Counted from the first letter of the stretch, positions 49,540 through 59,469 are shown. The stretch: 64,000 nt of DNA from Aquilonibacter sp963703325 (GCA_963703325.1 OY969805.1:1798001-1862000), one strand, 5' to 3'. The notes: generated by a model not told the origin, from the sequence alone. Translations and numbers: made by a program.

Positions 49540-52106
49540 TGCGCCTATCTTTACGCCTGGCGTTACTGCTCGCACCGCGCGAGTTTCGCGCCTACTACGG
49601 GGAGCAGATTACCGCTGAGGTCAAGGACATGCGTTTCGGCGACATCGTCGATCTTGCGCTGACAGGCGTACGGTTGCGCGCCGAGGAGTTTGGCCGCGAC
49701 GTGGCTTACGCCGTGCGGCGCCTCGTGAAGTCGCCGCTCTTCGTGACAATCGTCGCCTTGACATTCGCGCTTGGCATCGGCGCGAACATCGCCGTATTCA
49801 GCGTGCTCAATGCGGTCGTACTGCGGCCGTTGCCATATCTCAATGCGGCGCAGCTCGTACTGGTTCGCGCTACCGATTCGCGCCGCGCGACACATCCTGC
49901 GCTCTCGATTCTTGACGTCGGCGATCTGCGTAGCCAAGCGCACTCGCTCGGCCTCATCGCCGCCGGAACGCCCGATCAACTCACGGTCGTCGCACATGGG
50001 CGACCCGTTGCGCTCAACGGGCTTGCGGTGATGCCCGAGTATTTTGATCTGCTCCGCATTGCGCCGCAGCTCGGACGCAACTTAGCGCGGGCCGATAGCC
50101 GGCCCGGCGAGGAGCGCATTGTGATCTCGGATGCGGTGTGGCGAAGCGATTTCAGTGCCGATCCCGCAGTCATCGGGCGCGCCGTATTGGTCAACGGCAC
50201 CACCACGCGGATCGTCGGCGTGCTCGCACCCGGTCAGCTCTTGGTGGATCCCGCCGAGGGCAAAATAGGACCGCAGGACTACCTTGCGGCGCTGCCCGAG
50301 ACGGCGCCGCAGAATCAACGCGGCGCGCGCTATCTCGGCGCATTGGCACAAATCGCCCCGTCCGCATCCCTCGAGAGCGTCAATGCCGATCTTTCGCTGG
50401 TGTCGCGGCGATTGCAGAAGCTCTATCCGGGCACCGACACACCGTTCACGTTTTCCGCCATGAGCTTGCGCGCGGCAGTGCTCGGTGCGGCCGCATCGAT
50501 CGTATGGATCGTCTTCGCCGCCGTCGTCGCCATTCTGCTCATTGCCTGCGCCAACGTGGGCAACATGTTGATTGCACGTTGGTCGACACGGGATCGCGAG
50601 CTCGCGCTGCGGCGGTCGCTCGGCGCGTCGTCGTCGAGCATCGCGCGGATGCTTTTGGTTGAAACCGGTATTCTTGCGGCGATCGGAGCCGTGCTCGGCG
50701 TCGGTCTCGCATATGCGGGCCTTCACGCGGTGGGAGGCTATGCGCTGTCGTCGCTTCCGCGCGGCAGCGATGTTGCAATCGACGGGCGCGCGCTGCTCTA
50801 CGCGGTTGCGATCGTCGTGGTCACGACCTTCTTGGCAGCGCTCGCACCCATCGCTTCGCTCAACGTCACTGATTTGAACACCGTGCTCAAGGCGGCTGGG
50901 CGCGGCGGCGACGCATCGGGGCGCCATCGCTCGCGTACCTTCTTGGCGATCGTCGAGATCGCTCTTGCGCTGGCACTCGTCATCGTCTCCGGCTTGATGG
51001 TCCGCAGTTTCGTAGAACTCATTCGCACGCCGCTCGGCATTCGAGAAGCCGGCGTGGTGGTTAGTGATTTCGTGAGCCTGCCGGATTCGTACGCGACGCT
51101 CAATGCACGGTTGGCAGCGCAGCAGCGGGTGCTCGATCAACTCCGCGCGTTGCCGGGAATCGAGACGGCGGCGGTCAGCGTGAACTATCCGCTCGGCGGT
51201 ATCTCACTGAACTTTGATACCTCCGTTCTCGGGCAGAGCTATCCGCAGGGTGAGGAGCCAAGCGCCGGCGGAAACGACGTGACGCCCGGATACTTTCGCT
51301 CGCTTGGCATTCCGCTCGTGCGCGGTCGCGACTTTACCGATGATGATACGGCCCACTCGCTGCCCGTCGTGATCGTTAGCCGGTCGTTCGCGCAGACGAT
51401 CTTGAGTGGCCGCGATCCCATCGGTGCGAAGATTCGTATTGCCGGTTGGAACGGCACGACAGCGCACTGGGCCAGCGTCGTCGGCGTGGTTGCCGACACG
51501 CGCCTGTTTCTCACCCAGGTGCCGGGTTCACAGTACTATGTGCCGCTGGCCCAAGCGCCGCCGACGTTCTTCAGCGCGATCGTCTATGCACCGGGCACGG
51601 ATACCGCAACCATCGGCCGTGAGATCCAGGGCGTATTTTCGCGCGTTCTCCCCACCCTTCAGGCACCGGATACCTATACGTTCGGCGATCTGGCGGGGCA
51701 GGCGACGAAGCAGAAGCGCGCGGCAGCAGCCCTCATAGGAACGCTCGCGATCATCGCGCTGCTCATCGCGTTAGCCGGGATCTTCGGCGTCGTTTCATCC
51801 TCGGTCACGCAGCGCTCACGCGAATTCGGCGTGCGCATGGCGCTTGGCTCGACCACGCGCGCCATACTTGGCGATGTCCTTCGCCGCACGATCGTGACGA
51901 CGGCCATCGGGGTGGCCGCCGGCCTGGTCGTGGCGGCGTCTGCGGCGCATGCGATTGCGTCGCAGCTCGATTCGGTCTCGCCATTTGATCCGTTGATCTT
52001 TTGCAGCGTCGTCGCTTTGATCTTTATCTGTGCAGCGCTGGCATCGTTACAGCCGGCACTGCGTGCCACGCGGGTTCAGCCCGTCGACGCACTGAGGTAT
52101 GAATGA
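49536..52106 (+). CDS. ADOP-type ABC transporter permease (MacB_PCD/FtsX)
   Basis: An 856-residue membrane protein with the arrangement of acidobacterial duplicated orphan permeases: TM near residue 75 (ALTFALGIGANIAVFSVLNAVVLRPLPY, the usual start), a long extracytoplasmic MacB-type domain, three TM helices near 330-430, a second extracytoplasmic domain and four C-terminal TM helices near 740-850. It exports peptides, lipids or drugs with the ATPase encoded at 53392. It overlaps padR and the adaptor by 4 bp each. Confidence 0.88.
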   Translation: MMRLSLRLALLLAPREFRAYYGEQITAEVKDMRFGDIVDLALTGVRLRAEEFGRDVAYAVRRLVKSPLFVTIVALTFALGIGANIAVFSVLNAVVLRPLPYLNAAQLVLVRATDSRRATHPALSILDVGDLRSQAHSLGLIAAGTPDQLTVVAHGRPVALNGLAVMPEYFDLLRIAPQLGRNLARADSRPGEERIVISDAVWRSDFSADPAVIGRAVLVNGTTTRIVGVLAPGQLLVDPAEGKIGPQDYLAALPETAPQNQRGARYLGALAQIAPSASLESVNADLSLVSRRLQKLYPGTDTPFTFSAMSLRAAVLGAAASIVWIVFAAVVAILLIACANVGNMLIARWSTRDRELALRRSLGASSSSIARMLLVETGILAAIGAVLGVGLAYAGLHAVGGYALSSLPRGSDVAIDGRALLYAVAIVVVTTFLAALAPIASLNVTDLNTVLKAAGRGGDASGRHRSRTFLAIVEIALALALVIVSGLMVRSFVELIRTPLGIREAGVVVSDFVSLPDSYATLNARLAAQQRVLDQLRALPGIETAAVSVNYPLGGISLNFDTSVLGQSYPQGEEPSAGGNDVTPGYFRSLGIPLVRGRDFTDDDTAHSLPVVIVSRSFAQTILSGRDPIGAKIRIAGWNGTTAHWASVVGVVADTRLFLTQVPGSQYYVPLAQAPPTFFSAIVYAPGTDTATIGREIQGVFSRVLPTLQAPDTYTFGDLAGQATKQKRAAAALIGTLAIIALLIALAGIFGVVSSSVTQRSREFGVRMALGSTTRAILGDVLRRTIVTTAIGVAAGLVVAASAAHAIASQLDSVSPFDPLIFCSVVALIFICAALASLQPALRATRVQPVDALRYE

Positions 52107-53380
52107 GACCGGTGGCTGTCAACGAGATGGACGTCGCGCGCACCAAGCCGCGCGGCCTTCCCCGCAACGCGACCATCGCCCTCACGATCGCGTTGCTGGC
52201 CGTCGCCGCCGCCGTTGCGGTGATTTCACTCACACGCGGCGGCGGCGGCATCGCCGTCGACCGCGCGAGCGTCGTGACCGATACCGTGCAGCGTGGAACG
52301 CTACAGCGCTCGATCTCCACCGCCGGTGCGTTCGCCCCGCAAGAGGTGCACATCGTGGCAGCCGTCCAGCCCGGCGTCGTCGAGAGCGTATTCGTCAAGC
52401 CCGGCACGTACGTCACCGATGGAACGCCGATCGCAGAGCTGAGCAATGCCGATCTCGACGCTGACGTCGTCACCGCACGATCCGCCCTCGACGTGGCTCG
52501 CGCCGATTTGGTTAGCGCGCAGCAGCAAGCCAAAGCTGCCGCGCTGGCTCAGCGTTCGGCGTACACAACCGCACAGGCGCAAGCCGAGATGGATACGACC
52601 AATGTTTCCGGTGAAGGCGAATTGCACCGCGAAGGTTTCGTTGCCGATCAAACCTATCGCATCGCGCAGATCAAGGCGGCGCAATCACAAGCCCAACTCG
52701 GCGTCGCGCATTCGCAAATCGGCGTCGATGCGGCAGAACAAGGTGCCAAGGTCGCGGCGGCGGAGGCCGGGCTTGCACAAGCGCAAGCACTCTTGGCGTC
52801 CAAAGAGGCCGAGGTCGACGCGCTCACGGTGCACGCGCGCTCGGCCGGCGTCGTGCAATCGGTCGCGGTCGATCCCGGCGCTCGGGTGGACGCCGGTACC
52901 GAACTTGCGCGAGTCGCCGATCAGCGCGATCTCAAAGCCGTCTTGCAGGTTCCGGAAGGACAAGTGCACTCGGTCGCGATCGGTATGCCGGCGCGCATCG
53001 ATACCGGCAACGGCGTGGTGACCGGGCACGTCGCGCGCATCGCTCCGTCTGCGCAAGACGGCAGCGTCGCGGTCGACGTGACGTTTGCCGGCGCGCTCCC
53101 GCCTGGTGCGCGTCCCGATCTCAATGTCGACGGAACGATCGATTTGCAGACGCTCTACAACGTTCTTTCGATTTCGCGTCCGGCGAGCGCCGCCGACGAC
53201 ACGACCGTCGGCATCTACACGATCGATCCGCGCACCTCGCTTGCAAGGCTGGTTCAAGCGCGCCTCGGAGTCGGTTCGACGAGTCGCATCGAGGTGCTCT
53301 CCGGCCTCGTTGCCGGCGAGACGGTCATCGTCTCAGACACCTCAGCCTACGGCGGTGCGCCGCTTCTGCGGTTGCGTTAG
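52103..53380 (+). CDS. Periplasmic adaptor (HlyD/MacA family)
   Basis: A 425-residue membrane-fusion protein with an N-terminal TM anchor (residues 25-45), a lipoyl-like domain split around a long coiled-coil hairpin rich in Ala and Gln (residues 110-210), a beta-barrel domain (GVVTGHVARIAPSAQDGSVAV) and a C-terminal membrane-proximal domain. It would bridge the permease and an outer-membrane exit protein, as MacA does. It overlaps the permease gene by ATGA and ends 11 bp before the ATPase gene. Confidence 0.88.
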   Translation: MRPVAVNEMDVARTKPRGLPRNATIALTIALLAVAAAVAVISLTRGGGGIAVDRASVVTDTVQRGTLQRSISTAGAFAPQEVHIVAAVQPGVVESVFVKPGTYVTDGTPIAELSNADLDADVVTARSALDVARADLVSAQQQAKAAALAQRSAYTTAQAQAEMDTTNVSGEGELHREGFVADQTYRIAQIKAAQSQAQLGVAHSQIGVDAAEQGAKVAAAEAGLAQAQALLASKEAEVDALTVHARSAGVVQSVAVDPGARVDAGTELARVADQRDLKAVLQVPEGQVHSVAIGMPARIDTGNGVVTGHVARIAPSAQDGSVAVDVTFAGALPPGARPDLNVDGTIDLQTLYNVLSISRPASAADDTTVGIYTIDPRTSLARLVQARLGVGSTSRIEVLSGLVAGETVIVSDTSAYGGAPLLRLR

Positions 53381-53391
53381 AAAGGAACCCC

Positions 53392-54084
53392 ATGCTTCTC
53401 GAACTCCACGACATCAGTAAGGTCTATCACACCGACGAGATTGAGACGCGTGCGCTGCGCGACGTCGACCTTGGCATCCAGCGCGGCGAGTACGTTTCGA
53501 TCGAGGGCCCGTCGGGTTGCGGAAAATCGACGCTGCTTTCGATCATCGGCTTGCTCGATGCGCCGACCAGCGGATCGTACGTGCTCAATGGACGCGCGGT
53601 CGCATCGCTCTCCGCCGGCGAGCGCGCAGCAATTCGCAATCGCGAAATCGGGTTTATCTTTCAAAACTTCAATCTCATCGGTGACTTGACCGTCGAGGAG
53701 AACGTCGAGTTGCCGCTGACGTATCGTGGAGTTTCCAAGGGCGAGCGGCATCGCCGGGTCTCAGAGGTGCTGGAACGGGTGAAGGTCGCGCATCGTGCGC
53801 GGCACTATCCCACCCAGCTCTCGGGCGGTCAGCAGCAGCGCGTTGCCGTCGCCCGCGCGCTGGCGGGAAATCCATCGGTGCTGCTTGCCGACGAGCCAAC
53901 CGGCAATCTCGACAGCGAACATGGCGAAGCGGTGATGCATTTGCTCGGCGAGTTGCATGAAGGCGGCGCGACGATCGTCATGGTCACACACGACCGCCGC
54001 TTTTCGTCCTACGCGAAGCGCACGATCGGGCTGCTCGACGGTCGCCTGGTAAGCTCGCCGGAACTGGTCGAAGCACGGCTCTAG
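53392..54084 (+). CDS. ABC transporter ATPase (LolD/MacB type)
   Basis: A 230-residue ATPase with Walker A GPSGCGKST (residue ~38), Q-loop FIFQNFNL, signature LSGGQQQRVAVARAL (~143) and Walker B LLADEPTGNLD. This is the LolD/MacB subclass that serves the permease and adaptor upstream. ATG 53392 follows an AGGAA-type site. It overlaps the convergent GlxA-like gene by 4 bp. Confidence 0.95.
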   Translation: MLLELHDISKVYHTDEIETRALRDVDLGIQRGEYVSIEGPSGCGKSTLLSIIGLLDAPTSGSYVLNGRAVASLSAGERAAIRNREIGFIFQNFNLIGDLTVEENVELPLTYRGVSKGERHRRVSEVLERVKVAHRARHYPTQLSGGQQQRVAVARALAGNPSVLLADEPTGNLDSEHGEAVMHLLGELHEGGATIVMVTHDRRFSSYAKRTIGLLDGRLVSSPELVEARL

Positions 54085-55028
54085 CGTTCCGCTGAAGGCG
54101 AGTTCGCGAAGTGGGTCCGCCACAAGCGGCGCAGTTGCCGCGCGTCGCTGAAACCGCAGCGCTCGGCCACCGATTGCACTGACATCGCGCGATCGCGTAG
54201 CAGCGAGCGCGCCTGTTCCAGGCGCAGGATCGTCGCGTAGGATTTCACGCTCGCGCCGGTGGCCGCTCGAAACTGTCGCGTCAGCGTGCGTTCGCTCACG
54301 CCGGCGATCGCAGCCAGCGAGGCGAGGGTGAACGGCTCGCCCGCATGTTGCACCAGCCAATCCTGCGCGGTATGAACCTCGGCAAACGTGTGGTCACGCA
54401 GCGCGAAGAATGGGCTGAGTTGCTCGTGTGTTCCAGGACGGCGAGCGGTGACGACCATTTCGCGCGCCGCGGCGGCAGCGATGCGCGAGCCGCAGTCGCG
54501 CTCCACCAGCGCGAGCGCCAAATCGACGCCCGACGCAATGCCGGCGCTGGTGGCGATTCTGCCATCGAAGACGTAGAGCCGATTGGGCTCGACCACTACA
54601 CGCGGAAATGCGCGCTGTAATTCGTCGACGCGTTTCCAATGCGTGGTTGCGCTCCGGCCGTCAAGCAGCCCGGCGGCGGCGAGCGCGAAGGCACCGACGC
54701 AGACCGACGCGACCGTCGCGCCGGCATCGTACGAGGCGCGCAGCCAAACCGTCAGATTTCGCACGGTGCGGTCACGCGCGAGCACCCCGCGGCGCATCGC
54801 CGTACTCCCCGGCACGACGATCACGTCATCTGCGTCGACGTCGCCCGGCAATGGCTGCAATCCGCACAGCCCGAGACCTTGCTCGCTGTTCACCCGCTCG
54901 GCATCGGCCGCGAGCAGGATGCGATATGGTGCGCCGGCTGCGGCGGCTTCGTGAAACACTTGCATCGGCCCGGCAAGATCGAAAATCTCCACGCCTGCCG
55001 GGATGGCGAAGATGACGCGCCGCGTCAT
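54081..55028 (-). CDS. GlxA family transcriptional regulator (DJ-1/PfpI + AraC)
   Basis: A 315-residue protein with a DJ-1/PfpI-like N-terminal domain (residues 1-170; VASVCVGAFALAAAGLLDG carries the nucleophile-elbow Cys) and a C-terminal AraC double helix-turn-helix (TLASLAAIAGVSERTLTRQFRAATG, QSVAERCGFSDARQLRRLWRTHF). Such regulators often sense amino-acid or amide metabolites. It overlaps the isochorismatase-like gene by ATGA, suggesting the hydrolase is a target or a metabolic partner. Confidence 0.9.
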   Translation of the reverse strand: MTRRVIFAIPAGVEIFDLAGPMQVFHEAAAAGAPYRILLAADAERVNSEQGLGLCGLQPLPGDVDADDVIVVPGSTAMRRGVLARDRTVRNLTVWLRASYDAGATVASVCVGAFALAAAGLLDGRSATTHWKRVDELQRAFPRVVVEPNRLYVFDGRIATSAGIASGVDLALALVERDCGSRIAAAAAREMVVTARRPGTHEQLSPFFALRDHTFAEVHTAQDWLVQHAGEPFTLASLAAIAGVSERTLTRQFRAATGASVKSYATILRLEQARSLLRDRAMSVQSVAERCGFSDARQLRRLWRTHFANSPSAER

Positions 55029-55612
55029 GCGCTCGGCTGTAGCGCCGATCGTACGAGCACGTCGGCAACGGTGCAGATTCGCGCGAAGCGCCGGCGCAAT
55101 GCATACTCGGTGCGCTCGACCACCTCGTCGACGGGGAGGACCTCGCTGCCGGGTTCGAGCGTCTTGGGAATCGGAAACGTCAAGGTCGCTTCGGTGACGA
55201 AGTCGACGTCGAAACCAAGGTCGGCAGCAACTCGTGCCGTGGTTTCGCAGCATTGCTCGGTCTGAATGCCGCTGATCGTAATGCGACCGACATGTCGCTC
55301 GAGCAATTGCTGCAGCAAATTCGTGCTGGTGAAGCAGTTGCGCGATGTTTTGTGAATCAGCGGCTCTCCCTCACGCGGCGCAAGGAAATCCATCAACCGG
55401 TAGTACGGACTGGTCACCGAGAAGTGTTCGTCTTTGTCGCTGTGAAGAAAGTAGAAGACGGGCTCGCGCGAAGCGCGAAAGCCGTCGATCAATCGCAGCA
55501 CGTTGGCTTCAAAGGCGGGATTGTTTCGAACGTTCCAACGCGGCGTCGCTTTGAACGAGTCCTGAATGTCGATAACCAACAGGGCGTTTGGGATGTGGTC
55601 GGAACCGGCCAT
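55025..55612 (-). CDS. Isochorismatase-family cysteine hydrolase (second)
   Basis: A 195-residue hydrolase with the triad Asp in LVIDIQDSF, Lys in HKTSRNCF and Cys in GIQTEQCCETT. The family acts on isochorismate, nicotinamide and similar compounds. It is encoded with the GlxA-like regulator (ATGA overlap). It differs clearly from the enzyme at 29846 in the loop around the Cys. Confidence 0.85.
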   Translation of the reverse strand: MAGSDHIPNALLVIDIQDSFKATPRWNVRNNPAFEANVLRLIDGFRASREPVFYFLHSDKDEHFSVTSPYYRLMDFLAPREGEPLIHKTSRNCFTSTNLLQQLLERHVGRITISGIQTEQCCETTARVAADLGFDVDFVTEATLTFPIPKTLEPGSEVLPVDEVVERTEYALRRRFARICTVADVLVRSALQPSA

Positions 55613-55742
55613 GAAATACTCCTCGCTTTCTCGTCCGATAATATCTGCAAATCATCGGGTGGAATAGCTTCGAGCCGGTCGGATAGCGGACAAATCCAGC
55701 CACGTGCAGGCCCCTGTGGCCCTGACCCACGATATCTCTCCG

Positions 55743-56747
55743 ATGGAGCTAGGCGTCCACTTCGAGCGCGAAATTCGCGAACAGCCGAAAACGTGGGAGC
55801 GAATCGCGCACTCGGACGCCGCTTCGCGGTTGGCCGGCGCGCTCGAGGGTGAGATCGTGCTCGTCGGCAGTGGGAGCTCGCTCTTTGCCGCGCAACTCGG
55901 CGCCATCGCGCTGCGACGCCGCGGAATCACCGCTCACGCCATAGCGGCGACCGAAGCGCTGGGCGACGCGAAAGCCTATCAGCGGCGCGTGGTCGTCGCG
56001 ATCTCGCAGAGTGGGCGCTCGAGCGACGTGCTGCTCGCACTCGACGCGCTCCAGCCGTCGCGTACGATCGCGCTCACCAACACCGCGGAATCGCCGCTCG
56101 CCGCGCGCGCTGATAGCACGATCGACGTCGGCGCGGGTCCGGAAGAAGCGATTCCGGCGACCAAGAGCGTGTCGGGCACGATCGCTATTCTGCTCTCCGC
56201 CGCCTCGTTGGTTGCCGCCCAGCACACGCGCGGCGCGGAGGTACTGATTGCGACGGCGCATACGGTCGGCGCGTGGCTCGACAGTTCGGGTGTTGACCCG
56301 GTCGTACACGCTTCGGTGGCCATCGCTGCGCGGCACGACGTGATGGTGCTTGGTACCGACTATGGTGCGCCCATTGCGCGCGAAGCGGCGTTGAAATTCA
56401 AAGAGGCGACCTATCTTCACGCCGAGGGCTTTGAGGCCGGAGAGTTTCGTCACGGCAGCGCGGCGATGATCGATGCGTCAAGCGTGGTTCTCGGCATTAT
56501 GGATCGCGATGCGCTCGAGATCGTCGGGCGGCCGCTGCGCGAGGCGCGCAAGAGCGGCGCGCTGCGCTATCTCATCGGCACGACCACGGTGGACGGCGTC
56601 ACCGCCCTTGGCCCGCAGGTCGAGGAGGCGTACAACACGCTCGGGTGGCTCGTCACGCTGCAATTGCTCGCGCTCTACGTCGCGCGCGCCCGCGGCATCG
56701 ACAGCGATAATCCGCGCGGCCTGACCAAGGCGATCGTCAGCGAGTGA
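55743..56747 (+). CDS. SIS-domain sugar isomerase (GlmS-isomerase/AgaS-like)
   Basis: A 334-residue protein with two SIS domains: VLVGSGSSLFAAQLGAIALRRRG near residue 50, ISQSGRSSDVL near 90, TKSVSGTIAIL near 130, and EATYLHAEGFEAGEFRHG near 220. It corresponds to the isomerase half of GlmS without a glutaminase domain, as in aldose-ketose isomerases or deaminases of amino sugars. ATG 55743 gives the family N-terminus; GTG 55704 would add 13 residues. It overlaps the permease gene by GTGA. Confidence 0.85.
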   Translation: MELGVHFEREIREQPKTWERIAHSDAASRLAGALEGEIVLVGSGSSLFAAQLGAIALRRRGITAHAIAATEALGDAKAYQRRVVVAISQSGRSSDVLLALDALQPSRTIALTNTAESPLAARADSTIDVGAGPEEAIPATKSVSGTIAILLSAASLVAAQHTRGAEVLIATAHTVGAWLDSSGVDPVVHASVAIAARHDVMVLGTDYGAPIAREAALKFKEATYLHAEGFEAGEFRHGSAAMIDASSVVLGIMDRDALEIVGRPLREARKSGALRYLIGTTTVDGVTALGPQVEEAYNTLGWLVTLQLLALYVARARGIDSDNPRGLTKAIVSE

Positions 56748-58111
56748 CTTCGGGTCGTCCCACCCTGGTTCGCGGCGTCGGTTTGCTCGGCGCGGTAGCG
56801 GTCAACGTCATCTCGATGATCGGCATTGGACCGCTGATCACCATTCCACTCGTGCTGGGTGCGCTACACGGGCCGCTCTCGCTCATCGGATGGCTGCTCG
56901 GCGCGCTGCTCGCGCTCTGCGACGGCTTGGTTTGGGCGGAACTTGGTTCGGCCTATCCGCGCTCCGGCGGAACGTACGGTTATCTGCTCTCAATCTTCGG
57001 GCGCACCGGCGTCGGAGCACTGCCGGCGTTTCTCTTCGTGTGGGGCACGATCTTCATCGTTCCGCTGACGCTGGCAAGCGGCTACATCGGCTTCGCAAAC
57101 TACGCCGGCTATCTCGTTCCGCACCTGGCAGCTTCGCCGACAGCGCTCAAATGGCTCGCGGCAGCGGTTGGCGTGGCTACGCTGCTCGCGCTGTATCGCG
57201 GCATCAAAACGATCGAACGGGTCAGCGTCGCGCTCGGCATCATCTCGGTGCTGACGCTGGTGTGTGTCGGCGGCGCCGCTTTCGTTCATTGGTCACCGCA
57301 GCTTGCCTTTGCGGTCGCTCCCGGTGATTCACTGTGGGGTGGACTGCGGGCGGGCCTGGGATCCGCGCTGATCATCGCGATGTACGACTACATCGGTTAC
57401 AACGCGGCCAACACGATCGGCGACGAGGTTATCGAACCGGCGCACACGCTGCCGCGTTCGATTGGGATATCGATCGCGCTCGTAGCCGTGCTGTATATTA
57501 CCCTGCAAACCGGCGTGCTCGGCGCGATCCCGTGGCAGCAGTTCGTGCCGCTGGCCGACGGCGTCACGCTGCCGCCGCTCGGTCAGCATCTCGCATCGGC
57601 GATCGTCGAGCGTGTCTTCGGCGCGCCTGCGGCAATCGCGGTGACGGTGCTCATTCTGCTTACCGCGTTCGCGTCGGTCTACGGCGTGCTGCTCTCGGCC
57701 TCGCGCATCCCCTACGCGGCCGCGGCTGACGGACTTTTTCTGCGTCCCTTCGCGCACATCCATGCCCGGCACCGGTTTCCCGACGTTTCGCTGGTAGTGA
57801 TGGGCGGCATCGCGCTCATCGCGTGCTTCTTCACCCTCGGTGAAGTCATCAATGCACTGACCACGGCGATCGTGCTCGTGCAATCGATCGCGCAGATCGT
57901 GGCATTGTTCGTGATGCGGACACGCGGCGAGCACGCGCCGTACCGGATGTGGTTGTATCCGGTCCCGGCGCTCGCGGCACTTGCCGGATGGATCTATATT
58001 TTCTGCAGCGCCGGCCGGCAAGCGATCGTCTTCGGCGTGCTCGTTGTCACGGCCGGCGTCGTCGTGTATGGTATTACCTGGAAAATCAAGAGCAGGTATG
58101 GCGCAGATTGA
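56744..58111 (+). CDS. APC-superfamily amino-acid permease
   Basis: A 455-residue permease with about 12 TM helices. The N-terminal helix has the broken-helix motif SMIGIGPLITIPLVLG, followed by SAYPRSGGTYGYLL, the pattern of APC amino-acid/polyamine transporters. Another conserved part is YIGYNAANTIGDEV. The substrate is not evident; the coupling with the sugar-isomerase gene suggests an amino-sugar-derived or amino-acid substrate. It starts at GTG 56744 and its end overlaps the GNAT gene by 14 bp. Confidence 0.9.
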   Translation: MTSGRPTLVRGVGLLGAVAVNVISMIGIGPLITIPLVLGALHGPLSLIGWLLGALLALCDGLVWAELGSAYPRSGGTYGYLLSIFGRTGVGALPAFLFVWGTIFIVPLTLASGYIGFANYAGYLVPHLAASPTALKWLAAAVGVATLLALYRGIKTIERVSVALGIISVLTLVCVGGAAFVHWSPQLAFAVAPGDSLWGGLRAGLGSALIIAMYDYIGYNAANTIGDEVIEPAHTLPRSIGISIALVAVLYITLQTGVLGAIPWQQFVPLADGVTLPPLGQHLASAIVERVFGAPAAIAVTVLILLTAFASVYGVLLSASRIPYAAAADGLFLRPFAHIHARHRFPDVSLVVMGGIALIACFFTLGEVINALTTAIVLVQSIAQIVALFVMRTRGEHAPYRMWLYPVPALAALAGWIYIFCSAGRQAIVFGVLVVTAGVVVYGITWKIKSRYGAD

Positions 58112-58526
58112 AATACAGCGTGAAGCATCGCGCGCGTTCCACGAGCTCCTCGGCGAATACGAAGCGAGCTTGCCGGATGCGCTGCGGCATGGCTCACTCG
58201 AAACCTATGGTGTCGCGTTTACGGCATCGGTCGACGGAGCACCGTGCGGGTGCGTCGCGCTCGATGAGTGCGACGCCACAACCGGGATCGTCAAGCGGCT
58301 GTACGTGCAACCGGCCTTCCGGCAGCACGGCGTCGCCCGTGCATTGATCGATGACCTCGTCCAGGTTGCGCGCGCGCGTGGCTACAGGCGCGTGGTGCTC
58401 GACACCGATCGCGAAGCGCTTGCGCCGGCGTACCGCTTCTATTTGAAGTACGGATTCAAAGAGTGTGGCCCGTACGTCGCGACCGTCTCGTATGCGTGCC
58501 CGACCTTTATGGAACTCCCAATCTAA
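58098..58526 (+). CDS. GNAT family N-acetyltransferase
   Basis: A 142-residue protein. The acetyl-CoA-binding segment IVKRLYVQPAFRQHGVARALIDDLV corresponds to the GNAT motif A (Q/RxxGxG/A), followed by VVLDTDREALAPAYRFYLKYGFKECGPY. The substrate is unknown. ATG 58098 lies inside the permease end; the three genes form one operon. Confidence 0.9.
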   Translation: MAQIEIQREASRAFHELLGEYEASLPDALRHGSLETYGVAFTASVDGAPCGCVALDECDATTGIVKRLYVQPAFRQHGVARALIDDLVQVARARGYRRVVLDTDREALAPAYRFYLKYGFKECGPYVATVSYACPTFMELPI

Positions 58527-58553
58527 TGCCAGTGTGGTACCAGTAAAATCACA

Positions 58554-58582
58554 TTGACCGTCTCCCATTTGGCGAGTACGCT
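58554..58582 (+). promoter_or_regulatory. Promoter of the alpha/beta hydrolase gene
   Basis: TTGACC (58554-58559) and TACGCT (58577-58582) with a 17-bp spacer, followed by a GAGGAG ribosome site and ATG 58612. Confidence 0.6.
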
Positions 58583-58611
58583 GAGGGTCCGCTAAACACG
58601 AGGAGAAGATC

Positions 58612-59469
58612 ATGCCAACGATTACCCTACGCGACAAAACGGAACTTTATTACAAAGATTGGGGTAAGGGGCAACCGGTCGTATTTAGTCATGGGTGGCC
58701 GCTCAATGCAGACGCGTGGGAAGACCAGATGTTTTTTCTCGCGTCCAAAGGTTATCGGTGCGTCGCGCACGATCGTCGCGGACATGGGCGTTCGGGTCAA
58801 TCGTTCGACGGCAACGACATGGATACGTATGCCGACGATCTGGCCGAACTGACCGAAAAGCTGAATCTACGGAATGCAATCCATGTCGGACATTCGACCG
58901 GCGGCGGTGAGGTGACGCGATACATCCTCCGTCACGGGAACGCGCGCGTCGCCGGTGCCGGGCTCATTAGCGCGGTGCCGCCGCTGATGCTCAAGACGCC
59001 GAACAATCCCGATGGGACGCCGATCGAAGTGTTCAATACGCTTCGCGCGAGCGTACATGCGGATCGCTCGCAGTTCTTCAAGGACCTTTCAGCACCGTTT
59101 TACGGGGCGAACCGTGCCGGCTCGAAGGTGTCACAAGGGCTGCGCGACTCATTCTGGCTCGAAGGAATGATCGCCGGGATGCCCGCGGCCTATGACTGCA
59201 TCAAGGCATTTTCCGAGACCGACTTCACGCCGGACCTCAAGAAGATGAGTGAGCTCGAAGTGCCGACGCTCATCGTGCACGGCGACGACGACCAGATCGT
59301 TCCGATCAAAGCCGCCGGACTCGCGAGTGCCAAGATCGTGAAGGGCTCAATTCTGAAGATCTACGAAGGCGCTCCGCACGGACTACCGTCGACGATGAAG
59401 GATCGGCTCAACACCGATCTGCTCGAATTCATCACTGCGTCGGTCAAGAAGCCGGTTCACGCGAACTAG
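58612..59469 (+). CDS. Alpha/beta hydrolase (non-haem haloperoxidase-like)
   Basis: A 285-residue hydrolase with Ser in GHSTGGGE near residue 96, Asp in HGDDDQIVP near 225 and His in APHGLPS near 255. The pattern FSHGWPLNADAWEDQM and DRRGHGRSGQ is that of the cofactor-free chloroperoxidase/arylesterase group. Activity on esters or a perhydrolase activity is likely; substrate unknown. The 3' end overlaps the M48 protease gene by 26 bp. Confidence 0.9.
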   Translation: MPTITLRDKTELYYKDWGKGQPVVFSHGWPLNADAWEDQMFFLASKGYRCVAHDRRGHGRSGQSFDGNDMDTYADDLAELTEKLNLRNAIHVGHSTGGGEVTRYILRHGNARVAGAGLISAVPPLMLKTPNNPDGTPIEVFNTLRASVHADRSQFFKDLSAPFYGANRAGSKVSQGLRDSFWLEGMIAGMPAAYDCIKAFSETDFTPDLKKMSELEVPTLIVHGDDDQIVPIKAAGLASAKIVKGSILKIYEGAPHGLPSTMKDRLNTDLLEFITASVKKPVHAN

